Source: Odobenus rosmarus divergens (Eukaryota; Chordata; Mammalia; Carnivora; Odobenidae). From it: a stretch of DNA of 64,000 bases. The translations under genes were made by a program, and so were the position numbers. Where the stretch lies: positions 544,297-608,296 of the forward strand of contig NW_004451412.1 in assembly GCF_000321225.1 (NCBI RefSeq), given 5' to 3'. Below are positions 33,548-45,674 of the stretch, piece by piece. Each line of letters begins with the position of its first letter. Position 1 is the stretch's first letter. The notes under the pieces are model-generated. The model saw only the letters and a list, made by a program, of their open reading frames with translations. It had not been told where the DNA came from and made no database searches.

Positions 33548-36500
33548 CTAAAGGAGGAAAGAAAGAAAAAGGAAAAGGTCATTACACTTCCTTTGGAAAG
33601 GATGAAATGCCTCAAAAAATGACAGTTACAAACAGAAAAACTCAAGCCAAGATAAAAATTCCTCCTTTAGCTTCTTTAAAAGGGGGAGGGGGGGCGCCTG
33701 GGTGGCTCAGTTGGTTAAGCGACTGCCTTCAGCTCAGGTCATGATCCTGGAGTCCCGGGATCGAGTCCCACATCGGGCTCCCTGCTCGGCAGGGAGTCTG
33801 CTTCTCCCTCTGACCCTCTTCCCTCTCATGTGCTCTGTATCTCTCATTCTCTCTCTCAAATAAATAAATAAATCTTTAAAAAAAAAAAAATAAAAGGGGG
33901 GAGGGGGAAGGAAGAAATACGCAATAAAACTCTGGGCCTTTATTATTTTTTAAAATATGAAATTGGAATTTAAGGGAGAATATAATTTAAAATAACAGTG
34001 GAGGTTTCAAATCTAGAATGGATTCAATAAGTTTCGGGAGTAATTTTCTTGATAACGAAAATAGACTTTGAGGTCAGGAAAATCCGGGTTCAAATATAAG
34101 CTCAAGGTCACTTTGTTTCATCTATAAGATAAGGGAAACGTGGCCTAACTGTAGAGTAGCTGCGATATTATTACAATAATATACATATGTTCCTGGCAAA
34201 GAGTAAATGTTCACAATAAGATATCAATTGGGTGATACTCAAAATATTTAACTGGTAAGGCACAGGCATGTCAAAAGAAGCACCAGCCATAATCAAGCAG
34301 TGTAGAGGTACCAAGGTACACTGGCTAAACATCTGTGTGATATTTAAATACTTTATCTCACCTAATTTGAAAAACAAATGTTTTATCCAGGATAACCTAG
34401 ATCTCCAAGTCTGCTGACTTCATTATTAAAGATAACTCTACAGTAGCTTTTCACTTTTCGATTTGTACCCACATCCAAATTATTCTATTAGAATCTGTGG
34501 TAAAATTGTTTTTGTTTTTCTTGGGATCTGATCTTTGTAAGGCTTTAACTGATATGCCTGCAGTTCCCTCTACCTGGAAAGCCTTTCTTCCTTTCCACCT
34601 GATCTCACCTTGGCCTAGGTCTCCAATACAGCACTTACCAGGGTGTCTATATACACCAGGCACTCTCATTATTCAGAACAGTGTTCAATATAGGCTCAAC
34701 ATGTCATACAACATGTATTTTTAACAAATACTGGACACTGTTTTTTTTTTATTACAAGTGTAAAGACTGACAAGTTTTGGATTTTCTCTGTTAATAAATA
34801 AAGTTCATAGAAATTTTAATACCTACCCAGATATTTTGCAAGATGTTCAAATTCAGGTTTATTGGCAATAAGCTCTTCTTTTGTTGGTATGTTTATTCCC
34901 ATAAAGCATGGATATCTAATTGGTGGTGAAGCCACTCTAATGTGTACCTTGGAAAGAAATCATTTTCACATATTATTTTGACATGCATTTTAAGAATAAT
35001 CGTGTAAGGGGCGCCTGGGTGGCTCAGTCAGTTAGGAGTCCAACTCTTGATTTTGGCTCAGGTCATGACCTCAGGGTCATGAGATTGAGCCCCGATTCAG
35101 GCTCCATGCTCCCCATGGAGCCTGCCTAAGATTCTCTCTCTCTCTCCCCCTCTGCCCCAACCCCCTCACACACTCACAAACTCTTAAAAAAAAAAATCTG
35201 AAGAGATTATCATAATCATAATTACAGTCATAAAAAAGTTGGAAACTCATAATTGCAATTACTTTTTTTTTTTATTCATTTATTTACTTTTTAGAGAGAG
35301 AGAGCACACACACAATCACGCAGGGCAGAAGAGGCAGAAGGAGAGGGAGAGATCTCAAGCAGACTCTATGCTGAGCACGGAGCCCAAGGCCGAGCTTGAT
35401 CTCATGACCCTGAGATCATGACCTGAATGGAAACCAAGAGTCAGGCTCTGAAATGACCATACTGCCTAGGCGTCCATCATAATTACAATTACCTTTAAAG
35501 CTTTGTAGAAAGACTGCCACTGCTTTCCATGCCACTTTCTCCTACAAGAGACTTTATTTTTGAATCCATTCAACTATTAGTTGTAAATTACATCTCTTCT
35601 GTAATTTTTATTTTTTAAAATCACTTCTGTAATTTGAATTACTGAGATATTTAGAGTTAGAATAAGCTCTGAGATTTAAAAATATAACCCAATGTGGCAA
35701 ATTTATAATAGGATTTGTTCTGCATCTTCAAAAAGAGAAATACTCTAAAAATTTAAAAAGCACTCTATTTTGTGGTTTTAGTTTTTAAAATTACATACAT
35801 GTTTTCCAAGTTAATGCACAGTTATTACTAAACCAACTTATATGAAAGATGACAATTATATTGAACTATCCATTTTCATTCACTGTACTAAATTGCAATT
35901 TTTATGCCAGTATCCTGTCGTTAATTATCAGTACTTTAGGATATGTTTTAATATTACTTACCTCTTTTGCACCAGATTCTTTGAGCAATTTGATTATGGG
36001 TGAAATGGTATTGCCTCTTACAATTGAATCATCTACAAGAACAATTCTTTTGCCTTTAAAGTTGTCCGACAATACTCCAAATTTTTTTGCAACACCAAGT
36101 TGTCTTAACCTCATGTTTGGCTGAATGAAGGTTCTTCCTACATACCGGTTTTTACATAGCACTTCCACATATGGAAGCCCACACTGATAGACAAGAAATA
36201 AAAGGACAATGAGCAGCAATAGAGAACCCTAAGTTCCTATTTTCTCTAGGTCATGCTTCCATTATATGTATACAAACATCTGAAATTGCTATTCTGAACT
36301 CTCCATTAACAGATTACAATTTTCCTTCACTATTTAAATTGTAGGGAAAACAGGCAAAAAGAAATATCATTCAAAGTAATATACTCAGTGGGAAAACCAA
36401 TTCATTTTGCCAGGAGTTATAATGCTTTTTAAACAAATATTTCTCTGTCCTGGAAGGGAACACTAAGCGTGTGAAGACATGATAGCAATAAATCACTGTC

Positions 36501-39500
36501 AGAAAAATTCACAGCAATTAAAAATTATCAGCAAGAAATGAATTAAAACCAGTACGCAAAGGATATACTTTCTGAGGGGGCAGGCGGGGATTTATCCATC
36601 TTTCAAGGTAATACTAACCTAAAACGTATGTATATTATTTCTTTTAAAAACTAATACGCTAAACTTTTCAACCTAGTGAATGCTGAGTAGGACACCCCAG
36701 GATCACTATAGTTATATTATCTACCTGGTTATGAAAAATGCAATTAAGCATAGTACTAAAAATATTACATTAAAAAAAAGCTTAAGAAAAAAGGGGAGCC
36801 TGGGTGGCTCAGTCGGTTAAGCGACCAGCCCCTGATCTCAGCTCAGGTCTTGATCTCAGGGTCGTGAATTCGAACCCTTGCACTGGGCTCTGCGCTTGGC
36901 GTGGAGCCTGCTTAAAATAAATAAATAAATAAATTTAAAAACATTACACAAAATGAACATAAATGGCTTTATTATCACCCATACTAAATAGGGAACAAAT
37001 ATACCAGGGTACTTCAAGAAATAGGTTTGAATAAGTAAATATTACCACTAAATTCTATATATATTCATGATGTTATCTTTTTAAATGAAGAGGATCATTC
37101 TGCTAATCTTTGGGTGGACTCCACTAAAATAGTGCCATTGAATGAAAAGGCTGGAAAATAACTCTTGTAAAGGACCCAGCATTTTCTTTTTCCTTACAAT
37201 GTGTTGATAAATTTCTCTTTATATACAAGGATTTCTAATTTCAGTGCTACAAGAGCATTTCACTGCATGTCCAAAGAAAATACCTTTCCTGCGTAACCGA
37301 GAGCAGCAGGTGTAGCAGATTCCGGAACAGTGCTAACCAAATCTGCATCCACAGGGGCTTCAATTGCGAGCTGCTGACCACAGCGATATCTTACTGTGTA
37401 AACCATTTGGTCTGGAAGATTTGGAAAAGGAAATGGATTATTTTTACTTAACATGATATTATTATTCTAAGAAAATTAGCTTGTTAGAATGCCATACATG
37501 GAGTATAAAAAGTAAAGTAAAATATATAAAACAACTAAAGTGGAAATATATAAACTGGGGAATTCACTATTCAAAAAAAACCCCTGGCCTTAATACACAT
37601 CTGAACATCATAATCCTTACTCCTAAAAAGGAAAACAAAATCCAGGAGTCAAATGAAAGGGAAAAATAGTGATCATATGACTTGTAGGTTCAGTCCCATA
37701 TCCACAACATGTAAGCAATGTGCCTCTAAAGAGCCAGGTAAGCTTTCGAACCAAGAACTGCCACGTTTCAGGGGCGCCTGGCTGGCTCAGTCATTAAGCA
37801 TCTGACTTCGGCTCAGGTCATGATCCCAGAGTCCTGGAATCGAGCCCCGCATTGGGCTCCCTGCTCAGCGGGAAGCCTGCTTCTCCCTCTCCCACTTCCC
37901 CTGCTTGTGTTCCCTTTCTCACTGTGTCTCTCTCTGTCAAATAAATAAATAAAATCTTTAAAAAAAAAAAAAAAGAACTGCCACGTTTCGATGAGATAAA
38001 TACAACACTTATATAAAAAGTTAAAGATATTTTATTTACCTTCAAATATACTATCTGGTCTTGCAAAATAAACATATTCAAAGATACAAAAAGCCATCGG
38101 GTTTCCTTCAGACCTTGGTATAATGTCAAGAGTTTGGACACTACGTTTGGTTATTTCCACGATTTCTCCAGGCAAGACTTCACGGTAATATCTTGGGAAA
38201 CAATGTTGAAGAAAGAAGACTAAATAAACCGGTCCTTAAGACCAATAATAACATCTATTGTAAAGTACACACAGAGTCCCTGCCCTTATAAAGTGTGGTT
38301 CAGTTTGAGATGGCTTAAAAAATTAAAAAGTAATATTCCTCCAGCAGTAAATCTAATATGTATATCTATTACCCCTAAATTCTAATTTTGAATTTTAAAA
38401 AATAAAAGCCCTAAGTTTTACTGAGTTTTGGAAGAATAGAGGCTAAAGAGAACATTTTTATTCTGGCTTACATTTTTTGATCATAACTATCCCTTGTTGA
38501 AGAGATTCTTGATTCTTGCTTTCTAAAAATAGGTCTCATAGGACTGTGAAAACAAGATGCCAGTTTCAGAATTAGAAGGTATTACAGGAACATTAAAGTC
38601 AGTGCAACTGCTGAGCACAATGTACAAAAGAAACTGCATTTATAGATATGTCTTCTTGCAGACATCAGAAAGAAAACTTTCATTTAAAAAAATTTTTTAT
38701 GGATGTGGAAAAAGTGAACATGCTGAGTGAAACAAAACTTACCTTGCACCAATTGATAAAAAGCTACAAGATTCTGAAGATACCACCCATCCTTCTATTT
38801 CTGAAGATTTTTTCTCTGTAAATCACAAGGCAATATAGTTAATGGATTCAAGAAATTTTACAAGAGGCTACCTATTTCAAGTGAACAGTTAAACACCAAA
38901 TACATTTTAAAAATCCATTTCTACAACTTTTTTTCCCATTTCTACAACATTAAGAGCACATGAATCTAACTAGAACTTAAATAAAAATTTGAGAAGAAAA
39001 AGAAAACCACATCGATCTTCAACTTGAGCCAAAGATAAAACTAATGATACCAAAATTCTTTCAAAAACTGATTTCAATGTCTCAAATAGACATCTAATAA
39101 GTCAAAAAGAAAATCACTGAAATCATACTACAGTCAAATGAAAAAGCTGGGCAAAGGCAATTCAGACAAAACAGGAATGTCCATTAAATTCTTAAAAAAT
39201 GGTTCATCCTCAGAAATACTCAAAGAAATGTACTTTAGAAATTGCCTTTTTTTCTTCTTTTTACCTAGTTCCTTCTCACTTATAAGCTTCCTATGTCTCA
39301 AGATTTGAGGGTGTGCCAACAGTAGGACAATGACTTGGAAAAACACTATAAAATTACATTTCTTCTGAGGTGCATTACCTTTATCATTTATATCAGATAC
39401 AGGCATAAGACGTCCAATGCATAAAGGACGATTTCCATAAGGATCTCGAACTGCATAAATAACATCTCTGTGCATTATAAGCAGGGAGTATGCTGTGGGT

Positions 39501-42367
39501 GCTTCCTTCATTAAGTTTTTAATCCTGAAATTAATTAAATAATTGAATGAGTAACTTCAGTTATAAACACATGCAAGACAGAGCTCTTGTTACCAGAGCT
39601 ACGAGCTTAGCCTAGTTTTACAATTACCTTGCTACCCAATCTGGAGTGCCATCTTGTTCCTGAGGAGGGGTATATGCCAGTAACTGGGTAATCATTTCGC
39701 TATCAGAACTTGTTGACAAACCAATACCGTGCCGCAGAAGCTATTTAGAATGGAGAAAAGTGTAATCATTAGAGGGAAAGCTCCACCTGACCCTTCTTTA
39801 CCCAACAGCCCACCATTATACAAAGAAATCAGAAAATCCTGCATTCCACTATTGACATGTATACAGTAATGGAGAAGCACTGCTAGAGGCAATGGGAAGT
39901 CTCTGAAGGTTTTTAAGCAAGAAAAAAAGTGTTCTAGGAAGCATAAAGAATAGCTTTTGAAAACTAAGTTTGAAGGAATGTAGACCTGCAATAAAGGTGG
40001 GGGATAGTAGAGAAGGCACAAGACTTTGGAACTATGATGCTAACATTTTCAGCCCTTGACAATCCTGACCAAGAGGACACATTCCCTTAAGAGTGGTGCA
40101 CTACAGTGGGACCTCTCAAGCCAGGTTTGTTGGTGGTAGTGCTGGTGGCTACCCACCGTCACTGATCATCGCGGATAGAGTAGAATAAGGGAATTAACCA
40201 TATTGAACAACTAAATGTAGAAGATGTAATAAAAATTGGTTGAACACTCTCATGATGATTACGAGGCTCTGAGCAAGACTGACCGGGACAAGAACATCAC
40301 CATTGACATGTACAGGCTGAGTTTAAACTCATACTACACAACATTTTCAGTAGGCAGCTAAATGTGTAGAAGTGAAATCCAGCATCTGGGTAAGGGATTA
40401 TGTCTACAAAGAATGAGCTAGGTATTGTTCAGAATTGAACTTTTGGTGGTTATCTCTAAGTGGGTGAGCTTTTTTTTCATTAATTTTTATTTCATATTTA
40501 TACTTTTCTGATTGTATGAATTAAAAAATTATTTTTTCATTTGGGGGCAAAAAAACATTTTATTATCATTATAACACTAGAGCCCAAGAACAGGGCAGAA
40601 GAAAGCTCTGCGAAATAACTAAAGCTAGAATTGAAAATAAAAGGACAATGAGTGGTATGGAAGCATGGTTCTAGATATTTTCCACACATCAAAATTCACC
40701 ATCATTTGCCTTGTCACTAATTATCCCATGTAAAATGCCTGGTTCTAGAATGCTAAGGAGATAACTGTGTGTAGAACCATCCTGTTAATGAATACCACCT
40801 GAGGTTTTTATTTGCAACATGACCAGATCAAGATCATTAGAATCCAATGGATGGAAGAAACTTGGTATCAATAAATGAATGGCAAGAACAGATAATTAAG
40901 CTATCAGGAATATAAATATACCAAGTAATTTTAAAAAAAGGAAGATGAAATGATGATGAATAAAGGTATAGGCACAAATTAACACAGAATGCTCCAAATG
41001 ACATGCTACGAACAAAGAAGAACCTAAGTAAACTCTCTTTGCCCTTTCTCCAAGTGGTTTCCTGTAATTGTTTCCAAATCATTTTTTCTTATATTTGTTA
41101 TCTTCAAGTTTATATTCTATTTTCTTCTTATGCTTTGAACATAAGGACAAAAGCTAAAGGGATAGGAAGAGTCCATAAACCCTAACTTCTGTTTCTAACA
41201 ACAACCATATATTAACTTTTCCAAATCTCTACCCTAAAGCAGTACCTCAGAATCATCTTAGAAGCATATTAAAATGCTGACTGACCACCATCCCACCCCA
41301 GACTCTGGGGTGATATCTTAGAATCTGCAAGTATAACAGGTACTCCAGGTAATTCTAATACAGTTGTCCTCTGCAGTAAGTAACAGGTGGCAACAATTAG
41401 AAAATATCCTGCACTAAGATCCCCAATAATTTCATTTCATTCATTTATCCCAATCATGATAAGAAGCATTAAAAACACTTACCTTTTTCCTTAATTGAGC
41501 AGCATTTACCAATTCGCCATTATGTGCCACAGCTATTTTCCCATGAAGTGTTTCAACAACAAAGGGCTGACAATTTTCCAATTCACAGTTTCCTGTAGTG
41601 GCGTATCTTGTGTGTCCAATTCCAAGGTTTGAAATATATAATTTCTTCAAATTGTCTTGAGTAAAGACATGATTTACAAGACCCATTCCCTTGCAAAGTC
41701 AAAGTAAAAGCTCATCTTAGAAAAAAAAGACTTGTGGCCCTAGTCAGTAAAGGTTTTTATAAGTTTCTGCTCAGGCAATCCCAAATTAGACAATGCACTT
41801 CACTTAATTCCTCTGTGCTCCAAATTCTAATCTTAAATAAGGACTAACCTAATTGTAAGAACCATAAAACATTTTTAGAAAAAAATGTGAGGTGAAATTC
41901 ACATAACATAAAATTAACCATTTTAAGGTAAACAATTCTATGGCATTTAATACATTCACAATATTGAAGTGCTTGTTTCATGAGATTCTTTTCATTAAAA
42001 CATTGAAGAACAGATGTACTAAACAATAAAATTTGTCGAATATAATCAACTAAATCAATTGCATTTTAAAAATTCAAAGCATGTTAAAATATTTAAGTAA
42101 ATGACCTGTTTCAATGAGTCAGTCTAACAAACTACCACGCGGAAAGAAATGCACCCTCATTTGACAAATGGAAACGGCTGATCAGAGTATGACTTCTATA
42201 TGCAAATTATTTATTCAAATTTCCTTTCCCCACCAACATACGAGTTATCACCTGGCTGTTGTTATCTTTATTATCAACATTTCATTATGTTCAAATATAC
42301 CTTGTGTGTTTTGAATGTTGGTACTGAATTCCCATCGCTGGTCACAATACCAGCACTCTCCTGACCC
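33351..42367 (-). CDS. PPAT: PPAT (amidophosphoribosyltransferase), exons 2-11
   Basis: Spliced on the minus strand: 42367-42301, 41689-41483, 39740-39628, 39524-39379, 38815-38743, 38191-38040, 37411-37284, 36183-35962, 34947-34827, 33547-33351 (stop TAG at 33353-33351). The product transfers the amide nitrogen of glutamine to PRPP to make 5-phosphoribosylamine, the committed step of cytosolic de novo purine synthesis. Visible parts: the glutaminase domain ([25 protein letters not shown]), the phosphoribosyltransferase PRPP loop [12 protein letters not shown], and the cysteines expected to hold the 4Fe-4S cluster (CGLPYV, YPCFMG, HCTAC near the C-terminus). The exons cover residues 44 to the end of a 517-residue family protein. 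The first 43 residues, with the propeptide and the nucleophilic Cys, belong to exon 1, which is not in the window. No lesions are seen. Confidence 0.97.
33691..33891 (+). mobile_element. Can-SINE, 140 bases from PPAT exon 11
   Basis: Target aaaagggggaggggg. It sits in the last PPAT intron, upstream of the exon 11 acceptor. Confidence 0.93.
34827..34947 (-). CDS. PPAT: PPAT exon 10
   Basis: 121 nt, acceptor tccaag|GTACAC and donor CTGG|GTAGGT. It codes for [19 protein letters not shown] to FEHLAKYL; the cysteine is a cluster ligand in the family. Confidence 0.95.
35008..35196 (+). mobile_element. Can-SINE
   Basis: Lies 60 bases from PPAT exon 10 on its upstream side, in intron 9. Confidence 0.92.
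35263..35476 (-). mobile_element. Can-SINE
   Basis: Target ataattgcaattac / ataattacaattac. Confidence 0.9.
35962..36183 (-). CDS. PPAT: PPAT exon 9, PRPP-binding loop
   Basis: 222 nt, phase 0 at both ends, acceptor tatcag|TGTGGG and donor GAG|GTAAGT. It opens with CGLPYVEVL (cluster cysteine) and carries [13 protein letters not shown], the type I phosphoribosyltransferase PRPP motif. Confidence 0.97.
36793..36940 (+). mobile_element. Can-SINE, short subtype
   Basis: Ends ggagcctgcttaaaataaataaat. Confidence 0.9.
37284..37411 (-). CDS. PPAT: PPAT exon 8
   Basis: 128 nt, acceptor cttccag|ACCAAA and donor GGAAAG|GTATTT. It codes for [19 protein letters not shown], then [18 protein letters not shown], which binds in the phosphoribosyltransferase half. 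It ends in phase 0. Confidence 0.96.
37771..37974 (+). mobile_element. Can-SINE
   Basis: Target duplication gaactgccacgtttc; 65 bases from PPAT exon 7. Confidence 0.94.
38040..38191 (-). CDS. PPAT: PPAT exon 7
   Basis: 152 nt, acceptor cccaag|ATATTA and donor TTTGAAG|GTAAAT. It codes for [15 protein letters not shown] and later [14 protein letters not shown], a hallmark of the domain junction. It ends in phase 1. Confidence 0.95.
38743..38815 (-). CDS. PPAT: PPAT exon 6
   Basis: 73 nt, acceptor ttacag|AGAAAA and donor GCAAG|GTAAGT. It codes for [19 protein letters not shown] to SIGA. It is too short to stand out as an open reading frame and was found by splice logic and family sequence. Confidence 0.94.
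39379..39524 (-). CDS. PPAT: PPAT exon 5
   Basis: 146 nt, acceptor tttcag|GATTAA and donor GATAAAG|GTAATG. It codes for [20 protein letters not shown], then [19 protein letters not shown]. It ends in phase 1. Confidence 0.95.
39628..39740 (-). CDS. PPAT: PPAT exon 4
   Basis: 113 nt, acceptor aaatag|CTTCTG and donor GCAAG|GTAATT. It codes for [19 protein letters not shown] to PDWVA and ends in phase 2. Confidence 0.95.
40060..40450 (+). pseudogene. Possible processed-pseudogene remnant, unidentified
   Basis: One frame near 40258-40360 reads [20 protein letters not shown], which looks protein-derived, followed by stops. The parent gene was not recognised. It could be chance. Confidence 0.2.
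41230..41365 (+). mobile_element. MER5-like DNA transposon fossil
   Basis: cctcagaatcatcttagaag, then gactctggggtga and aggtaattctaatac in family order. Confidence 0.6.
41483..41689 (-). CDS. PPAT: PPAT exon 3, glutaminase core
   Basis: 207 nt, phase 0 at both ends, acceptor gcaag|GGAATG and donor AAAAAG|GTAAGT. It carries [19 protein letters not shown] and [15 protein letters not shown], which build the Ntn-type glutamine site. Confidence 0.96.
42301..42367 (-). CDS. PPAT: PPAT exon 2
   Basis: 67 nt, acceptor ttcacag|GGGTCA and donor CACAAG|GTATAT. It completes a split arginine codon and then codes for 22 residues, [12 protein letters not shown] to FKTHK. It is the most upstream PPAT exon present. 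Confidence 0.95.
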
Positions 42368-42519
42368 CTGTGAATATAAAAAGGCATTAACTGTTAAATA
42401 TAAATTTACCTCATTGATAAGCTTCTTTAAGAAGCATACTTTTCTCAAGAGCATCCAGGAACTGACAACACATTACATGCTAGTGCCACTTGACTCATGA
42501 TGATGTGACTAGCAAGCAG

Positions 42520-42740
42520 CAGATGATAGTGTCTGAGTTCCAACTGACACACCAGGCACTGTCCTAAGCATTTACATGAATAATCTAATTTATCAGGCTC
42601 TCACAACAATCCTTTGAAATAGATACTATGATTATCATTCCCATTTTACAGATAAGGACACTAAAGAAACGGAGGTTAAGTAACTTGCCCAATGTTACAC
42701 AGAGAGCAGTGGCAGAGCCAGGATGAGAACACAGTCTGAC
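42520..42740 (+). mobile_element. MIR
   Basis: ccaggcactgtcctaagcat, cattttacagataagg, taagtaacttgcccaatg and cagagccaggatgagaac are in the MIR order. Confidence 0.85.
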
Positions 42741-43938
42741 TAGAGAACTTCTGCTTCTCATCTCTGTCCTATGTGACCTCTAAATAAAGTTGAGTATGTA
42801 GATATAAATGGAAATCTCCAAATAAATTAGCAGGTAAAATGCCTAGTGGTGGGTAATAGAACCATGAACAAAATTCATTTATTTTTGAGGTTTTTGCTTT
42901 GCTTTTCTGCACTTTCCACTTTTTTCTCAACATGTATCTATCACTTTAGTTATCACCAAAAAAATAAATGCTGCTTCTAAAAATCCTAAGCTGATCGGGC
43001 ACTTTGTATTTCATTTCCTGTGTTAGTATTTTTAGGTGACGATATAAAGAAAGCCAAAAGCTAGGCCAGAGGTAGCATAACACACGGTAAGACTTAAGAG
43101 GATCTGTACTACTGTGGAGTATCAAATGATAAAATAAAGGTTCTAAATGCTCCACAATTTTTAATAGTTCTGAACAAATGCTATAAATATTAACAAATTT
43201 TTGTTCAAAAGAATATATATCACGGTAGAAATAAAAAGTAAATCTCTAATATATGTATGTATACATTAATAATTAATATATTGACTTATTTGGTAAAATG
43301 GATCTTTTTCTAAACTACATGCTGTAGTTGTTTAGGTATTTTAATAACAAGAAAAACTACAACATTAAGTATACCCACAAAGCAAAAACCTAAAAAAATT
43401 AAATTTGAAATTTTATTAAATCATCAATACATTAAATAGACATGCATAATACTATACACCCTATAAGACTGGGTCATTTGTGACATAGGATTTCTTTAGT
43501 GAAATGATGTGGTCTTTAATGTTAACCTATGCTAGAAGACTAAGTGATTCATATCAGAGGGGAAAAAAACGTTAGCCATAAATCTTAAGGCAGAAAGAAC
43601 CTCTGCCAACCACTTCTAAAATAATTTTTCTAAAATCAACAATCATTTAATAAACCAGAGTAAATTATGTAAGAAAAGAAATAAAAAAATGGTTTTCCTT
43701 CCCTTTCATCTCAAGGGTAATTTTCCCTTAAGGCTGAAATGAAAAACGTTAGTAATCATTTAGGTTCAGGCTTCTTTAATCACAAAGCCTGCTTATTTGG
43801 CAGTTTCTCAAGTTACTCCCCTCAGGCAGCTTGAACCAGTTAAACTAGATCTTTTCAGCTCTTTGGAGCTTATTGACAACCAGCCGTCTGGTTTCCTAGG
43901 AAACAAAACCTTGGCTAGAAATAGTGAATCATTTCCAG

Positions 43939-44338
43939 GTCACTTTCAACATGGAGAGTGGAGCAGGAAAGCACTGGACTGAAGAAGAGGTTAAAGCTTT
44001 GCTTAGTGTCTGGGCAGAAAAAAATATACGAGAACAACTTTATGGAACCCTGAGAAATAAAGGAATATTCATTTACATTGCTAAAAGGCTGCAAGCACTA
44101 GGAGTATACAGAGATTGGAAACAGTGCCGGGCAAAGTACAAAAATCTCAAATATGAATACAGAACAGTTAAATATGCTCATAACTCTGGAGACAGCTCTA
44201 AAACTATGAAGTTCTTTCATGATTTGGATGCGATCCTGCAGTATGAACCTGCCACACAATTAACAGAGGAAGATGCAAATGGCAGGTGCCTGGCAACGCT
44301 GAGGCTGAGCGAAAGTGCAGCTCCAGGGACCACTGAAG
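43939..44338 (+). CDS. SANT-array gene, exon with domain 1 (CDS from 43951)
   Basis: The domain spans GKHWTEEEVKALLSVWAEKN to FFHDLDAILQYE. The donor is ACTGAAG|GTAAAA at 44339. A possible 3' splice site, tttccag at 43932-43938, would put a 12-nt UTR before the ATG; otherwise this is the first exon. Reading through the donor adds only KRKK and a stop at 44353-44355. Confidence 0.83.
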
Positions 44339-45634
44339 GTAAAAGGAAAAAGTAGCATTCTTTTGTTTTTACCTAACAAACTGTAAGAGTAGGGACTTCT
44401 GAGTCCATATGATAAACGTAGCCTGGAATATCATGGTTGAGAAAAACAACTGACCTGTTATGCTATTTCGCACAAGGTAAAAATTTTAAAAAAGATTAAA
44501 TACCTCCACTTTTTAAATCCATGAAATACTGAAAAAACACACTAAAATAACATTAACCGCTTAAAAAAAAGGTAACATTAACCACTAATACCAACTCTCC
44601 TTAAGCATGCCTGATACGTTTTTTGGAAAATGGATTGGGTTTCTGAAAATATTTTAGGTTTTAATTTTTTAAGAGTGGCAAAAGAAAAAAAAATCTAATA
44701 TATTGCTCCACTGTTGTTTCTCCACAGCTCCAAACAAGACAGAACTTTCTGCTCTGTATTTACGTTCACATTTTCCTAAATTTATCAATAAAAGCACTAA
44801 AATACTAGGAATTAATAACTTCTTCATTCCTCGTTTGGAAGAACAGTTCCATTTAAACAATCAGTGAAATAAAAATAGATTTGATAGATTAAATGATTTA
44901 TGATTAAATGATTTAGATATTAAAACAAGGTTCTTGACTTGCTGTGTTAAGCCCAACTGTATTTACGTAGAATTTGTTCAGTCTGCAGAAGCTGAATGTA
45001 TCACCAGGGAAAGCGGGGAAATCAGTGGCAGTGATGAGATTTCTCCCATAGCCAAAATCTTACAGATGTTATTTTTAAGAGCAGAGTTGTTCAATTCAAA
45101 ATCTCGAATACCTACTGTCTGCAAAGCAATGAGCTACTTGCACATGAATTCAGTGATGTGTAACCTCAGAAAGTAGGGCACCATGAATAAATGTTACATC
45201 TCAAAGAAAATGGTTTAAGTGGTAGAATATAAGATATCAAATGAGAAAGGGGGTAGGGTAAAATGACAGAAGTTGAAGTTAGGTTAATTTGGTTAATTAG
45301 GTTAATCTGAACTTCGTGTTTAAAGCTCAATAATAAATTAGTAAAAAATCCACTCCACTTAACATACTTCCTTTATGTTTCTGATAACTATACCAAATTC
45401 TGAGAAAGCTTTGCAGTCACTGTCAAGTAAACAGCAATAACATTATTTTATTCAATTAATCATCCTGCACTCTTCATCATTTAAATGCTTTAAATATTGA
45501 TTAATGATAAGTAAACCATTCAGCTTCTGAAAAAGCTTTGAATTTAACCAGAGGTTGGTGTTGCTGTAATTAAGATGTGGGTGCCAATATCTCCACTTTT
45601 TTTGCCCCTCTCTTGTGTCTCTGTGTCTCCTCCT

Positions 45635-45674
<40 letters not shown>

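Noticed and set aside
43924..43950. Upstream in-frame start for the SANT gene
   Set aside because: Position 43924 is GTG, not ATG, and precedes a likely 3' splice site. The ATG at 43951 has a strong Kozak context.
43797..43982. 61-codon open frame overlapping SANT exon 1
   Set aside because: It is in a different frame from the SANT domain and has no recognisable content.
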